A stretch of 64,000 nt of DNA from assembly GCF_004137355.1 (NCBI RefSeq), contig NZ_SDVB01000170.1:476918-540917 (forward strand), in the 5' to 3' direction. The notes beneath the pieces are model-generated. The model did not search any database. It was given only the letters and a program-made list of their open reading frames with translations, and was not told where the DNA came from. Positions within the stretch are counted from its first letter, which is position 1, and each line of letters opens with the position of its first letter. This DNA comes from Ciceribacter ferrooxidans (GTDB taxonomy: Bacteria > Pseudomonadota > Alphaproteobacteria > Rhizobiales > Rhizobiaceae). The translations under genes were made by a program, and so were the position numbers. Below, one piece after another: positions 19,445 to 29,916 of the stretch.

Positions 19445-21268
19445 TCAGTTCCCGGCTTTCGCCGGAACGGCCTCCTTGGCGAGCGGCGGGTAATCGTCGG
19501 GCGTCAGCGTTTCCTTCTCGAGCAGCAGCTTCGCTCCTTCCCTGAGCCGGTCGATCCTGGCGGTGAGGATACGCTTCGCCTCGGCATAGGCCTCCTCGAT
19601 CATCGTGCGGATGGCGAGGTCCACTTCCCGCGCGGTCGCTTCCGAATAATCCTTGGGCCGCATGCGCATCTGGCTGTCGTCCAGCCACTGCAGGCGCTGC
19701 GGCTCGAGAACGGCCTGCCCGACGGACTCGTCCATGCCGAAACGGGTGACGATCTCGCGGGCGATGTCGGTGACCTTGGCGAGGTCGTCGGCAGCGCCCG
19801 TCGATATCTCGCCGAAGATCAGATCCTCCGCCGCGCGGCCGGCGAGCAGCGCCACCATGCGCTCCTTCAGTTCGCCGGCGGTGATCAGGAAACGGTCCTC
19901 CGTCGGTCTCTGCAAGGTGTAGCCGAGGGCGCCGATCGACCGGGGAATGATCGACACCTTCTGCACCGGGTCGGCACGCTCGAGCGATGCCGCGACCAGC
20001 GCATGGCCCATCTCGTGATAGGCGACGCGCTCGCGCTCCTCGGGGTTGAGGATGCGGCTCCGGCGCTCCGAACCGGCGATGATCCGCTCAACGGCGGCGA
20101 CGAAATCCTCCATCGCAACCTGCGTCGCGCCGCGACGGGTGGCGACGATCGCCGCCTCGTTGATGAGATTGGCGAGATCGGCGCCGGTGAAACCCGGCGT
20201 CAGGCCGGCAATGTCGTCAATCTTGACGCCCTGATCGATCAGGACGCCCTTCATATGCACCCTGAGGATCGCTTCCCGACCCTTCCGGTCCGGCCGATCG
20301 ATCACAACTTGGCGGTCGAAGCGGCCGGCGCGCATCAGCGCCGGATCGAGGATTTCCGGCCGGTTGGTCGCCGCGAGCAGGACGATCCCGACACGCGGGT
20401 CGAAGCCGTCGAGCTCGGCGAGCAACTGGTTCAGCGTCTGCTCCTTCTCGTCGTTGCCGCCGAACCCACCGAAGGAGTTTCTCGCTCGCCCGAGCGCGTC
20501 GAGTTCGTCGATGAAGATGATGCACGGGGCAGCGGCGCGGGCCTGCTCGAAGAGGTCGCGCACGCGCGCCGCACCGACGCCGACGAACATCTCGACGAAT
20601 TCGGAGCCGGAGATCGAGAAGAACGGCACGCCCGCCTCTCCCGCAACCGCGCGCGCCATCAGCGTCTTGCCCGTGCCGGGCGGTCCAACCAAGAGAATAC
20701 CCTTCGGAATGCGCGCGCCGAGCCGGCCGTAGCGATCCTTGTCCTTGAGGAAGGAGACGATCTCCTGCAGCTCGGCCTCTGCTTCGTCGATGCCTGCGAC
20801 GTCATCGAAGGTCACGCCGGTCTTGCGCTCCAGGTAGATCTTCGCGCGCGACTTGCCGATGTTGATGAGGCCGCCCATGCCCTGCCGCTCGGCGATGCCG
20901 CGGAAGAAGAACGACCAGAGCGTGAAGAAGACAACGACGGGGAGTATCCAGGAAAGAAGCGTCGTCAGCCAATTGCTGTCCGTCGCCCCCGAAACCTTGA
21001 CGCCGGCCTTTTCGAAGATTGCCGCAAGCTGCGGATCGACACGGTTGGCGATGAAGTATTTCTTGCCGTTCTGGGGTTCTTTGAACTCGCCCTCGATCCT
21101 CGTCTCCGTCAGCGTCACGGAGGCGATCCGGCCGTCCTCGGCCATCCGCATCATTTCACTGTAGGAGACCTGCGCATAGTCGCGGTAGCCGAGCCAGGCC
21201 TGGAACGCCAGCAGGAGCGTGAAGACAAACAGGAAATAGCCGATGTTGAACGCGTGCTTCTTGTCCAT
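19445..21268 (-). CDS. FtsH-family ATP-dependent zinc metalloprotease, embedded in the polysaccharide locus
   Basis: The 607-residue protein has a full FtsH layout: a transmembrane helix at ~11-27, a periplasmic segment with NWLTTLLSW before a second helix (~106-123), an AAA domain with Walker A GPPGTGKT (195-202), Walker [12 protein letters not shown], the pore motif [13 protein letters not shown], second region of homology [15 protein letters not shown], and the protease motif HEMGH (418-422). It is shorter than the usual ~640-residue housekeeping FtsH. It is therefore probably a paralogue; the housekeeping copy normally sits with tilS, absent here. It lies on the minus strand between two plus-strand polysaccharide genes. 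Confidence 0.9.
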   Translation of the reverse strand: MDKKHAFNIGYFLFVFTLLLAFQAWLGYRDYAQVSYSEMMRMAEDGRIASVTLTETRIEGEFKEPQNGKKYFIANRVDPQLAAIFEKAGVKVSGATDSNWLTTLLSWILPVVVFFTLWSFFFRGIAERQGMGGLINIGKSRAKIYLERKTGVTFDDVAGIDEAEAELQEIVSFLKDKDRYGRLGARIPKGILLVGPPGTGKTLMARAVAGEAGVPFFSISGSEFVEMFVGVGAARVRDLFEQARAAAPCIIFIDELDALGRARNSFGGFGGNDEKEQTLNQLLAELDGFDPRVGIVLLAATNRPEILDPALMRAGRFDRQVVIDRPDRKGREAILRVHMKGVLIDQGVKIDDIAGLTPGFTGADLANLINEAAIVATRRGATQVAMEDFVAAVERIIAGSERRSRILNPEERERVAYHEMGHALVAASLERADPVQKVSIIPRSIGALGYTLQRPTEDRFLITAGELKERMVALLAGRAAEDLIFGEISTGAADDLAKVTDIAREIVTRFGMDESVGQAVLEPQRLQWLDDSQMRMRPKDYSEATAREVDLAIRTMIEEAYAEAKRILTARIDRLREGAKLLLEKETLTPDDYPPLAKEAVPAKAGN

Positions 21269-21445
21269 GGGCGTCGCTCTCTTTTTCTCTTGTCGCCTTT
21301 TCAGCCACGATGCGTCTCATGCTTCCTTGATCGGTGTCAAATTTCCCGGATTCCACGCAGCCAGACTGTCGCAAAGAGACGCCATGGCGTATCAGAACGG
21401 GACAATACGCGCGCCCTAAAGGATTCTTAGGACCTTCTTGCCACA

Positions 21446-23029
21446 ATGTGGCCGACGGGGCCCAAGCCGGCGATGAACCAGATGGAAAAGCATCAGCAAT
21501 TCGACATCGATAGACTGCGCCGAAAGGTCAGGCAGGGCAGCGGTGGCGACGCTACCGCTGCGCCTGAGGACAGCGGCAAGATCAACGCGCTCGCCAGGCA
21601 GGTCGCCAACCATCTGAGCGAAGGAAACTACTCGCCGGCGATCATCATCGGGCAGATGAGGCTCTTCGAATTCCTCTGCCTCCTCGCGCTCGGTCTCGGT
21701 ACTTTCTACTTCGCCGCGGACGCATCGACGACCAATCTCTGGGCCGATCTCGCCATCGTCGTCCTTGCCTCCGGCGCTACCGTCCTCATGATGCAGATCG
21801 CAGACAGCTACCAGGTCCCGGCGCTCAGGGCGCCGCTGCGTTCCGTCCCGCGCATCTGGGGATCGTTCATGGTGGCGATGGTGGTTTCCGCCCTCGTCCT
21901 CTTCCTCGCCGGCGATCATGCTCTCGCCTTCGGTGACTGGTTGATCGCGTGGTTCGTGGTCGGCAGCGCCTTCCTGCTCGCGGAGCGTGTGCTCTTCGGC
22001 TTCCGGTTCCGCCGCTGGGCGCGAAACGGCGTCATGGAGCGCCGCGCGGTCATCGTCGGCGGCGGGCAACCGGCCAAGGACCTGATCCGTGCCCTCGAAA
22101 TGCAGCCCGACAACGACATCCGCATCTGCGGCATCTTCGACGATCGCGGCACCGCCCGGTCGCCGACCGTCGTCGCAGGTTATCCGAAGCTCGGCACCTT
22201 CGCCGAACTCGTCGAATTCGCCCGCCTCGCCCGCATCGACATGCTGATCATCGCCCTGCCGCTCAGCGCCGAGGAACGCATCCTGCATCTTCTGCGCAAG
22301 CTCTGGGTTCTGCCCGTCGACATCCGCCTCGCCGCCCATTCGAACAGCCTGCGCTTCCGGCCGCGCGCATATTCGCATGTCGGCGCGGTGCCGATGCTCG
22401 ACATCATGGACAAGCCGATCCGCGACTGGGATTCCGTCGCCAAGCGGGTGTTCGACATCACCTTCAGCCTGCTCGCTCTCGCCGTTCTCTGGCCGGTGAT
22501 GGTGGCCGCCGCGATCGCGGTCAAGGCAACGTCCAAGGGACCGGTCTTCTTTATCCAGGAGCGGCACGGCTTCAACAACGAGATCATCCGCGTCCTGAAG
22601 TTCCGCTCCATGTACACGGAAATGAGCGATCCGACCGCCCGTCAGGCCGTGACGAAGAACGACCCGCGAGTGACCCCCGTCGGACGGTTCCTGCGCAAAT
22701 CCTCGATCGACGAACTGCCGCAATTCTTCAACGTGCTGAAGGGCAACCTGTCGCTCGTCGGGCCACGCCCGCACGCCGTGCTCGCGCAGACCCGCGACCG
22801 CAAATATTCCGAGATTGTCGAAGGCTACTTCGCTCGCCATCGCGTCAAGCCCGGCGTCACAGGCTGGGCGCAGATCAATGGCCTGCGCGGCGAGGTCGAT
22901 ACCGACGAGAAGATCAAGCTGCGCACCGCCTACGACCTCTACTACATCGAAAACTGGTCGCTGTTCCTCGATCTCAAGATCCTGTTCCTCACGCCTTTCC
23001 GGCTGCTCAACACGGAAAACGCCTATTGA
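21446..23029 (+). CDS. Undecaprenyl-phosphate sugar phosphotransferase (WcaJ/PssA-like initiating transferase)
   Basis: The 527-residue protein has four to five N-terminal transmembrane helices (about 70-190) and a Rossmann-like CoA_binding_3 domain (RAVIVGGGQPAKDLIRALE). The last helix leads into the catalytic bacterial sugar-transferase domain with KRVFDITFSLLAL, GPVFFIQERHGFN, LKFRSMYTEM, RKSSIDELPQFFNVLKGNLSLVGPRPH and RHRVKPGVTGWAQINGLRGE. It would transfer the first sugar phosphate to undecaprenyl phosphate. The start is uncertain; ATGs at 21473 and 21482 are in frame. Its stop codon overlaps the next gene's start (TTGA). Confidence 0.92.
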   Translation: MWPTGPKPAMNQMEKHQQFDIDRLRRKVRQGSGGDATAAPEDSGKINALARQVANHLSEGNYSPAIIIGQMRLFEFLCLLALGLGTFYFAADASTTNLWADLAIVVLASGATVLMMQIADSYQVPALRAPLRSVPRIWGSFMVAMVVSALVLFLAGDHALAFGDWLIAWFVVGSAFLLAERVLFGFRFRRWARNGVMERRAVIVGGGQPAKDLIRALEMQPDNDIRICGIFDDRGTARSPTVVAGYPKLGTFAELVEFARLARIDMLIIALPLSAEERILHLLRKLWVLPVDIRLAAHSNSLRFRPRAYSHVGAVPMLDIMDKPIRDWDSVAKRVFDITFSLLALAVLWPVMVAAAIAVKATSKGPVFFIQERHGFNNEIIRVLKFRSMYTEMSDPTARQAVTKNDPRVTPVGRFLRKSSIDELPQFFNVLKGNLSLVGPRPHAVLAQTRDRKYSEIVEGYFARHRVKPGVTGWAQINGLRGEVDTDEKIKLRTAYDLYYIENWSLFLDLKILFLTPFRLLNTENAY

Positions 23030-24264
23030 GTGCGAACCACGCCCTTGCCGGCCAGCGGCCGCCCTCGTCCGCGGCGATCGTGTCGCTGATCGGTGCGGCG
23101 AGCCTCGCCGTCGGCGTGTTCCTTTCGGGCTTCGTGATTTCCGAGCCGGCGCCCTACGAACTGTGGATGGTGGGGCAGGTCGCCCTCTGGTTCCTCTTCG
23201 GCCTCAGGATTTCCCGCGGAACAGCGCCGCTAGTTGCCCTGCTCCTCGTCTTCAACGTCGGCGGCATCCTCTCGCTGACGGTCATGCAGGACCTCGGCGA
23301 CGGGCCGATGTATCTTGCCGTTTCGACCTTTCTCGCCCTGACCGCGGTCTTCTATGCGGCCGTGATTGAGGATGACGCGCGGCGTCTCAATCTGATCTTC
23401 GATGCCTGGGTGGTTGCGGCAATCGTCACCTCCATGCTCGGCATCCTCGGCTATTTCCACGCCTTTCCGGGCGCCGAGGTCTTCACCCGCTACGACCGCG
23501 CCATGGGTGCCTTTCAGGACCCGAACGTCTTCGGCCCCTTCCTCATCGCCCCCTCGCTCTACCTGATCCACGGCCTTTTGACCGGGCGCCTGATCGATGC
23601 CCCCTTCAAGGTCGCCGGCCTGCTGGTGGTGGCGCTCGGCGTCTTCCTGTCCTTTTCGCGCGCCGCCTGGGCTCTCTTCCTGTTCTCCGCCGTCGCGCTG
23701 GTCTTCATCCTGCTGCTCAAGGAGCGCACCGGTGCCTTCCGGCTGAAGATCCTGATGCTGACGATCGCCGCGGTCGTCGTGCTCGTGCTCGCTCTCGCCA
23801 TCGCGCTCCAGGTCGAGCAGGTGCGCGACCTGTTCCTCAGCCGCACCGGCATCCAGGAATATGACAGCGGCCATCTCGGCCGCTTCGAGCGCCACCGTCT
23901 CGGCTTCCTCATGTCGATGGAGCGGCCGCTCGGCATCGGGCCGATGGTCTTCAGCACGATCTTTCCGGAAGACGAACACAATATCTGGCTGAAGACGCTG
24001 ACGAGCTACGGTTGGCTCGGCTTCGTCACCTTCATCCTTCTCATCCTCTGGACGCTGCGGATCGGTTTCCGCTTCCTCCTGCGCGATCGCCCCTGGCAAC
24101 CGCATCTGATGATCGCCTGGATCACCATCATCGGCCATGCGGCAATCGGCAACGTCATCGATATCGATCACTGGCGCCATTTCTACCTGCTGCTCGGCAT
24201 CGTCTGGGGATGCGGAGCGCTCGAGCGGCGCCATCAGAAAAGCCTCGGAAGGCGAATGATTTGA
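23026..24264 (+). CDS. O-antigen ligase/Wzy-type polysaccharide polymerase, TTG start
   Basis: The 412-residue protein is strongly hydrophobic with about ten predicted transmembrane helices. A larger extracytoplasmic loop near residues 265-325 contains RFERHRLGFLMSMERPLGIGP and EDEHNIWLKTLTSYGWLG, the Wzy_C/O-antigen ligase signature. It would polymerise repeat units in the periplasm. No ATG or GTG fits; TTG at 23026 overlaps the upstream stop as TTGA and has an ACGGAAAA-type site just upstream, so translation is probably coupled. The next in-frame ATG (~23167) would remove the first helices. Confidence 0.88.
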   Translation: MSANHALAGQRPPSSAAIVSLIGAASLAVGVFLSGFVISEPAPYELWMVGQVALWFLFGLRISRGTAPLVALLLVFNVGGILSLTVMQDLGDGPMYLAVSTFLALTAVFYAAVIEDDARRLNLIFDAWVVAAIVTSMLGILGYFHAFPGAEVFTRYDRAMGAFQDPNVFGPFLIAPSLYLIHGLLTGRLIDAPFKVAGLLVVALGVFLSFSRAAWALFLFSAVALVFILLLKERTGAFRLKILMLTIAAVVVLVLALAIALQVEQVRDLFLSRTGIQEYDSGHLGRFERHRLGFLMSMERPLGIGPMVFSTIFPEDEHNIWLKTLTSYGWLGFVTFILLILWTLRIGFRFLLRDRPWQPHLMIAWITIIGHAAIGNVIDIDHWRHFYLLLGIVWGCGALERRHQKSLGRRMI

Positions 24265-25463
24265 CCGCCGCGCCACATCAGCCGGGACGCCCCCTCTCCG
24301 TTCTTCAGGTGCTGGAGCCGAGCGGCGGCGGATCGGGCCGCCACTTCATCGATCTGTGCGGCGGGCTCGCCGAGCAGGGCCATGCCGTGACCGCCGTCTA
24401 CTCGCCGGTGCGGGCAGAGGCTCGCTTCGTCGAGGACCTCCTCTCCCGCAATCTTCACCGCGTCATCGCCCTTCCGATGCGGCGCGCCGTCGGTCCCTGG
24501 GACGCGGTCGCCTGGTGGCAGTTGCGCGAGATCATCAAGCGGGAGGGGCCCTTCGACATCATCCACGGCCACAGTTCCAAGGCCGGCGCGCTCACGCGCC
24601 TCCGGCTGCCGGGACGCCATGCGCCCCGGGTCTATACGCCGCATGCCTTTCGCACCATGGACCCGACGCTCGGCAGCAAGGGGCGGCTCGTCTACGGCGC
24701 GGTCGAGCGCTTTCTCGGCCGTCATCTCAGCGAGCGCGTGATCTGCGTCTCCGACAGCGAATACGATCACGCGATCTCGCTCGGCATCCCGGCCGAGAAA
24801 CTGCGCGTCGTCGTCAACGGCGTCGCGCCGGTTCCGAGCGACCGCCGCGCGGAACTGCGTGCCGGCTGGGGCATCCCCGACGAGGCCGTCGTCTTCGGCT
24901 TCGTCGGCCGGCTGCAGCCGCAAAAGGCGCCGGAACGGCTGATTGCCGCCTTCACACGCATGGCACCCCAGATGCCGCAGGCTCACCTGCTGATGATCGG
25001 ATCCGGGGAGATGGAGGCGGAACTGCGCCGGCAGATCGCCGCGACGGGGCTCTCCGATCGCATCTGCCTCACCGCCGAGCTTTCCGGAAATGATGCGATC
25101 CAGGCCTTTGACGCGCTCGTGATGCCGAGCCGCTACGAGGCGATGTCCTATGTCATGCTGGAGGCGGCGACCGCCGGCAAACCGCTGATCCTCACCGAAG
25201 TTGGCGGCGTGACGACCGTGCTGGAACACGGCGTCAACGGCCTCCTCGTCGGTAACCACGACGACCCGACTGATCTGACCGCTGCGATGGCGGCGCTCGG
25301 CGACCCGGCCACGCGTGCGCGGCTTTCGGCCGGCGCACTGGCGCGAGCCGGGCGCTACGGGCTCGACGTCATGGTGAGCCGGACGCTCGCGGTCTACCGG
25401 GAGCTCGTCGCACCGCCGACCGAATTGATTTTGGGAGACACAGCGGCATATAGTGGATCATGA
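24261..25463 (+). CDS. GT4 family glycosyltransferase, TTG start
   Basis: The ~400-residue GT-B glycosyltransferase has an N-terminal acceptor domain (VLQVLEPSGGGSGRHFIDLC, IIHGHSSKAGALTRLR) and a C-terminal nucleotide-sugar domain (FGFVGRLQPQKAPERLIAAF, LMIGSGEMEAELRRQI, PSRYEAMSYVMLEAATAGKPLILTEVGG). The TTG at 24261 overlaps the preceding stop as TTGA and has GGAAGG 8 bp upstream. It resembles the other GT4 of the locus and would add a later sugar of the repeat unit. Confidence 0.9.
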   Translation: MTAAPHQPGRPLSVLQVLEPSGGGSGRHFIDLCGGLAEQGHAVTAVYSPVRAEARFVEDLLSRNLHRVIALPMRRAVGPWDAVAWWQLREIIKREGPFDIIHGHSSKAGALTRLRLPGRHAPRVYTPHAFRTMDPTLGSKGRLVYGAVERFLGRHLSERVICVSDSEYDHAISLGIPAEKLRVVVNGVAPVPSDRRAELRAGWGIPDEAVVFGFVGRLQPQKAPERLIAAFTRMAPQMPQAHLLMIGSGEMEAELRRQIAATGLSDRICLTAELSGNDAIQAFDALVMPSRYEAMSYVMLEAATAGKPLILTEVGGVTTVLEHGVNGLLVGNHDDPTDLTAAMAALGDPATRARLSAGALARAGRYGLDVMVSRTLAVYRELVAPPTELILGDTAAYSGS

Positions 25464-25771
25464 TGATGAACACGATCTCGCCTGCACAGGTCCGCGCCGC
25501 AAGGGCGCTTCTCGGCATCAGCGTCGATGAGCTGTCGGCGAAAAGCGGCGTCTCCGCTTTCGTCATCCTGCAGTGCGAATCGCCGGTCACCGGTAGGGCC
25601 GTCGATGCCGCTGCGCTCTCGGCGCTCCATGGCGCGCTCCAGCGCCTCGGCGTCACATTCCTCGCCGACGGCGACTGCGCGATCGGCGGCGACGGGGTGC
25701 GCCTGACGAAACGGGAACCCGGCGACGAAGGTATTCCGCCGGAGAGGCTCAACGCCACCAACGACGACTGA
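25460..25771 (+). CDS. Small helix-turn-helix (XRE-like) protein
   Basis: The 103-residue product has one N-terminal HTH (SPAQVRAARALLGISVDELSAKSGVSAFVILQCE, about residues 7-40). A loose C-terminal half follows with GALQRLGVTFLADG. Its ATG overlaps the stop of the glycosyltransferase gene, so it is likely co-translated and may regulate the polysaccharide operon. It ends with a charged tail. Targets are unknown. ATGs at 25463 and 25466 are alternative starts. Confidence 0.78.
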   Translation: MMMNTISPAQVRAARALLGISVDELSAKSGVSAFVILQCESPVTGRAVDAAALSALHGALQRLGVTFLADGDCAIGGDGVRLTKREPGDEGIPPERLNATNDD

Positions 25772-25920
25772 CAGCATCTGATTACGACCGGTATCCGGCG
25801 CGTCCGCCACGGCGCTGAATGCCGCCGCGCGGCGGCGACATACGCTCGCCCGCGGCTCCGCCAGGCGGTGCAACATGTCTATTCGTTCGGATGATTGTAC
25901 TGGGATATCAAGAATTTAAA

Positions 25921-25997
<77 letters not shown>

Positions 25998-26091
25998 ACC
26001 AGCTTCTTGCAAAGCACGTTCTCCTTAATGGCTAGGTTACGGCTGTGCAAGGGAAAAAGTACGCGAGAGAAGATTTGCCGCCAAGAATGGC

Positions 26092-26625
26092 TCAACGCAC
26101 CTGGTCGAGCAGGCGCTTGCATTCGAGCAGGTCGAAGAGCGCCTCCTGCAGCAGGGCGCGGTCTTCCTTGCCAACCGTAGCCTTGCCATTGGTCAGCTCG
26201 GGCACGTCGTCGCCGTTGCCGCCGAAGCCGAAGAAACGGCCGGTGCTGCGCGCCTTCGGGCGGCCGACGATCTGGTCCTCTTCCGGCCCGGCAAGGCGCG
26301 GTTCTTCCTGCTTGCCGCTGCTTGCGGCCACCAGGGTCTCCATCGCCGCGACATCGCCGCTCGCGACCGCCATGACGAACTTGTTGCCGTTGGTCTTCAG
26401 GAGCTTCTGCACGCCCTTGATGGTGTAGCCCTGATCATAGAGCAGATGGCGGATACCCTTGAGGAGCTCGATGTCGTCGGGCCGGTAATAGCGTCGTCCG
26501 CCTCCCCGCTTCATCGGCTTGATCTGCGGGAAGCGCGTCTCCCAGAAACGCAGGACGTGCTGCGGCAGATCGAGGTCATCGGCGACCTCGCTGATGGTGC
26601 GAAACGCATCCGGACTCTTGTCCAA
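26092..26625 (-). CDS. MerR-family transcriptional regulator
   Basis: The 177-residue protein starts with a MerR winged helix: [48 protein letters not shown], about residues 8-55. A short helix ([19 protein letters not shown]) follows, then a Gly/Lys-rich linker and a C-terminal amphipathic helix. It has no cysteine metal site. It lies downstream of ihfA with a 135-bp gap, an order I recall as conserved in Rhizobiales, but its regulon is not known to me. Confidence 0.92.
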   Translation of the reverse strand: MDKSPDAFRTISEVADDLDLPQHVLRFWETRFPQIKPMKRGGGRRYYRPDDIELLKGIRHLLYDQGYTIKGVQKLLKTNGNKFVMAVASGDVAAMETLVAASSGKQEEPRLAGPEEDQIVGRPKARSTGRFFGFGGNGDDVPELTNGKATVGKEDRALLQEALFDLLECKRLLDQVR

Positions 26626-26760
26626 GGCTCAGCTCCCGTCCTTTACGCGGCTCGTACGGAGCACTGCTCCGAGCCATGATTCGGAGCATTTCAACGATTT
26701 ATCCAGAAGATTTCAAGTATCCGCGGAGCGTCGAGGCCCAGCGCTCCACCGCAATCGGTC

Positions 26761-27099
26761 TCAGGAGGCCGGGTTCTGTGGCTTCTGCTTGGCCTTGCGG
26801 GAAAGATGCGCCCGCAGGATACGCTGTTTCAGCACGTTCGACGCCTTGAAGGTCATCACACGGCGCGGCGAGATCGGCACTTCCTCGCCGGTCTTCGGAT
26901 TGCGGCCGATACGCTCGTTCTTGCTGCGCACCTGGAAGGTGGCGAACGACGACAGCTTCACGGTTTCGCCGCGAACAATGGCATTGCAAACTTCGTCGAT
27001 GATCGTCTCGACGAGTTCAGCCGATTCCGTGCGGGACAGGCCCACCTTACGGAAAACCGACTCCGCCAAATCCGCTCGGGTAACTGTCTTCCCAGCCAT
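26761..27099 (-). CDS. ihfA: Integration host factor alpha subunit
   Basis: The 112-residue protein is a complete DNABII family member: [32 protein letters not shown] forms the dimerisation helices, then [32 protein letters not shown] with the intercalating proline in RNPKTGE, and [15 protein letters not shown]. It bends DNA as a heterodimer with IhfB in transcription, replication and recombination. It has the customary position after fabH on the same strand. Confidence 0.96.
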   Translation of the reverse strand: MAGKTVTRADLAESVFRKVGLSRTESAELVETIIDEVCNAIVRGETVKLSSFATFQVRSKNERIGRNPKTGEEVPISPRRVMTFKASNVLKQRILRAHLSRKAKQKPQNPAS

Positions 27100-27206
27100 G
27101 TGATCCGCCCGCCTGAAACAGTCATCTTCTCAAATCGCGATGACAGTATTGCCGAAGAGCTTGACGGTCAAGCTCTTGTTCGACATCCGATTTTTGGTCG
27201 CCGCTG

Positions 27207-28178
27207 TTACCAGCGAACGAGCACGGCGCCCCAGGTGAAGCCGCCGCCCATCGCCTCGAGCAGGACGAGATCGCCCTTCTTGATGCGTCCGTCGCCGGCG
27301 GCGGTCGCCAGAGCGAGCGGAATGGAGGCGGCGGACGTGTTGCCGTGCAGGTCGACAGTGACGACGACCTTTTCCGCCGGGATGCCGAGCTTCTTGGCCG
27401 AAGCGTCGATGATACGGCGGTTGGCCTGATGCGGGACCATCCAGTCGATGTCGTCGGCGGTCGCCCCGCCCGCCTCGAAGGCCGCTTCGATGACGTCGGT
27501 GATCATGCCGACGGCGTGCTTGAAGACCTCGCGGCCTTCCATGCGCAGATGGCCGACCGTGCCGGTGGTCGACGGCCCGCCGTCCACATAGAGCTTTTCC
27601 TTGTGGACGCCGTCGGAGCGCAGCTGCGCCGTCAGCACGCCCCGGTCGGCATTGGTGCCGTTACCCTCTTCCGCTTCGAGCACCAGCGCACCCGCGCCGT
27701 CGCCGAAGAGCACGCAGGTGGTGCGGTCCTTCCAGTCGAGGATGCGCGAGAAGGTTTCCGCGCCGATGACGAGCACGCGCTTGGCCATGCCGCCGCGGAT
27801 GTAGAGATCGGCGGTCGCCATCGCATAGACGAAGCCGCTGCAGACCGCCTGCATGTCGAAGGCGAAGCCGTGATGGATGCCGAGACGGTTCTGGATGTCG
27901 ACCGCGGTCGCCGGGAAGGTATTGTCCGGCGTGGAGGTCGCACAGATGATGAGGTCGATACTGCTGGCGGACATGCCGGCGTTTTCGAGCGCGGCGCGCG
28001 CCGCATCGGCGCCGAGGGAGGCAGTCGTCTCCCCCTCGCCCGCGACATAACGCTGCCGAATGCCCGTGCGCTGCACGATCCACTCGTCAGAGGTTTCGAC
28101 GATGTCTTCCAACTCGCGATTGGTCATCACCCGCTTCGGGAGCGCTGCCCCGAAACCGCGAACGACAGAACGGATCAT
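27207..28178 (-). CDS. fabH: 3-oxoacyl-[acyl-carrier-protein] synthase III
   Basis: The 323-residue protein has the FabH catalytic triad: Cys113 in QAVCSGF, His250 in VPHQANRRI and Asn280 in LHGNTSAAS. The C-terminal [13 protein letters not shown] is also typical. It condenses acetyl-CoA with malonyl-ACP to start fatty acid synthesis. ATG at 28178 has GGTGGAG upstream, favouring it over a GTG at 28193. It lies 18 bp after plsX, so plsX-fabH are one operon. Confidence 0.97.
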   Translation of the reverse strand: MIRSVVRGFGAALPKRVMTNRELEDIVETSDEWIVQRTGIRQRYVAGEGETTASLGADAARAALENAGMSASSIDLIICATSTPDNTFPATAVDIQNRLGIHHGFAFDMQAVCSGFVYAMATADLYIRGGMAKRVLVIGAETFSRILDWKDRTTCVLFGDGAGALVLEAEEGNGTNADRGVLTAQLRSDGVHKEKLYVDGGPSTTGTVGHLRMEGREVFKHAVGMITDVIEAAFEAGGATADDIDWMVPHQANRRIIDASAKKLGIPAEKVVVTVDLHGNTSAASIPLALATAAGDGRIKKGDLVLLEAMGGGFTWGAVLVRW

Positions 28179-28196
28179 GCTTTCAAACTCCACCGA

Positions 28197-29243
28197 TCAT
28201 GCTGCTTCGGGCCCTGCACTGGAGGAGTGCCGTGCATGATACTCTTTCAAGTCGTTTTCAATCTTTTGTGTGAGGCCATTGCGGGCCATGTCATAGCCGA
28301 CGTCGATCGCGGCCGCAAAGCCCTCCGCATCGGTGCCGCCATGGCTCTTGATCACGATTCCGTTGAGGCCGAGGAAGACCGCGCCGTTCACCTTGCGCGG
28401 GTCCATCTTCTCGCGCAGGCGATCGAACGCCTCCTTGGCGAGAAGATAACCGAGCCGGGCGAGCAGGGTGCGTGACATCGCCGACCGCAGGTATTGTGCG
28501 ATCTGCCGCGCCGTACCCTCGGCGGTCTTCAGAGCGACGTTGCCGGTGAAGCCTTCCGTCACCACGACGTCGACCGTACCGCGGCCGAGGTCGTCGCCTT
28601 CGACGAAACCGTAATAATTGATCGTGTCGAGACCGGCCTCGCGGATCAGCCGGCCCGCTTCCTTGACCTCTTCCTGGCCCTTGACCTCCTCGACGCCGAC
28701 ATTCAGCAGGCCGACCATCGGGCGCTCGATCTCGAAGAGAGCGCGGGCCATCGCCCCGCCCATGACGGCGAAGTCGAGAAGCTGCTGGGCGTCGGCCCCG
28801 ATGGTGGCGCCGACGTCGAGCACGATGCTCTCGCCCTTGAGCGTCGGCCAGATGCCGGCCAGCGCCGGACGCTCGATGTTTGCCATGGTGCGAAGACAGA
28901 ACAGCGACATGGCCATCAGCGCGCCGGTATTACCGGCGGAGACCGCGACATCGGCTTCCTTCGCCTTCACCGCTTCGATCGCCTTCCACATGGACGACTT
29001 GTAGCGGCCGCGACGAAGTGCCTGGCTCGGCTTCTCGTCCATGGCGACGGCGATCTCGCAATGATGAAAGACCGACCTTTCCCTCAGCGTCGGATACCGC
29101 GCGAGGATCGGCGCGCACTTCTCCTGCTGGCCAAACATGACAAAGCTGACGCCCGGATGACGTTCCAGCGCCTTGGCGGCGCCGGGAATGACAACCTCAG
29201 GGCCGAAGTCGCCTCCCATCAAATCAAGGGAAATTCTGATCAC
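28197..29243 (-). CDS. plsX: Phosphate acyltransferase PlsX, GTG start
   Basis: The 348-residue protein starts at GTG 29243 ([22 protein letters not shown]) preceded by GAAGGA, rather than at the in-frame codon at 29312. It has PlsX hallmarks: [56 protein letters not shown] and [15 protein letters not shown]. It converts acyl-ACP to acyl phosphate for phospholipid synthesis. It is the first gene of plsX-fabH and follows the DUF177 gene on the same strand after a 109-bp gap. Confidence 0.95.
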   Translation of the reverse strand: MIRISLDLMGGDFGPEVVIPGAAKALERHPGVSFVMFGQQEKCAPILARYPTLRERSVFHHCEIAVAMDEKPSQALRRGRYKSSMWKAIEAVKAKEADVAVSAGNTGALMAMSLFCLRTMANIERPALAGIWPTLKGESIVLDVGATIGADAQQLLDFAVMGGAMARALFEIERPMVGLLNVGVEEVKGQEEVKEAGRLIREAGLDTINYYGFVEGDDLGRGTVDVVVTEGFTGNVALKTAEGTARQIAQYLRSAMSRTLLARLGYLLAKEAFDRLREKMDPRKVNGAVFLGLNGIVIKSHGGTDAEGFAAAIDVGYDMARNGLTQKIENDLKEYHARHSSSAGPEAA

Positions 29244-29352
29244 TCTCGTCTGATCCTTCCTTTCGCTGCCCGGCGAAATTTCGGCCAAAATACCGTTTTT
29301 GCGGTCCCGCACAACCGATTTGTGGCGACCGTTTCCGTTTGCGAACCGCGAA

Positions 29353-29916
29353 TTAATCCTTCTTCCAGTCCTTCAGGACGGCAAAGGGCGACGGCTTGCG
29401 GTCGCTCTCGCCGCTGTCCTCGACATGGCCGTCGAAGGCGGCGCCGGACTTGCGCGGGTAAGGATCGATCGCAAGTGCGGCGAATTCCGCGACCAGCGCG
29501 CCCGCATCGATCGTATCGCCGGTGAAGGTTTCCGGCATGTCGGGGCCCTCGGGATCGAGAATCATCTCGCCCGCTTCGTTCGTCAGTATCCGGGAAAGGC
29601 GCGATCCCTCCGGCACGAAGACCTGGTCTATCTCCTGGTCGATCTGCGAAACCACCGGCTCCAGCGTGACGACGCAGGCCTGCACCAGTTCTGCCTTCAC
29701 CCGACCCTTGATGCGGATGCCGTCCTTCTTCCAGCGTGCGATCTGCAGGTCGGCGCCGAGGCTCTCGACCGCTTCCACGTTCCAGAGTGCGGCCAGCGCA
29801 CGGCGCTCGCGTTCGTCGGCCTCGACATGGACCTGGACGGGGTTTGCCGAGACGTGGCCGACCTTCACCAGATAGGAAAAGGCCGCATCGCCGGCATGCT
29901 TGTGGTGTGAACTCAT
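29353..29916 (-). CDS. DUF177 (YceD) family protein
   Basis: The 187-residue protein has the DUF177 core [47 protein letters not shown] (about 57-103) and the acidic motif [23 protein letters not shown] near 132-155. Bacterial YceD proteins are linked to 23S rRNA/large-subunit assembly and commonly neighbour rpmF-plsX; here it precedes plsX. Its start codon overlaps the stop of the upstream chaperone-like gene by 4 bp (ATGA), suggesting coupled translation. Confidence 0.92.
   Translation of the reverse strand: MSSHHKHAGDAAFSYLVKVGHVSANPVQVHVEADERERRALAALWNVEAVESLGADLQIARWKKDGIRIKGRVKAELVQACVVTLEPVVSQIDQEIDQVFVPEGSRLSRILTNEAGEMILDPEGPDMPETFTGDTIDAGALVAEFAALAIDPYPRKSGAAFDGHVEDSGESDRKPSPFAVLKDWKKD

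Noticed and set aside
25818-25836. GC palindrome near 25820 downstream of the HTH gene as a terminator
   Set aside because: No U-tract follows in either direction, and the stem is a simple GC-rich alternation.
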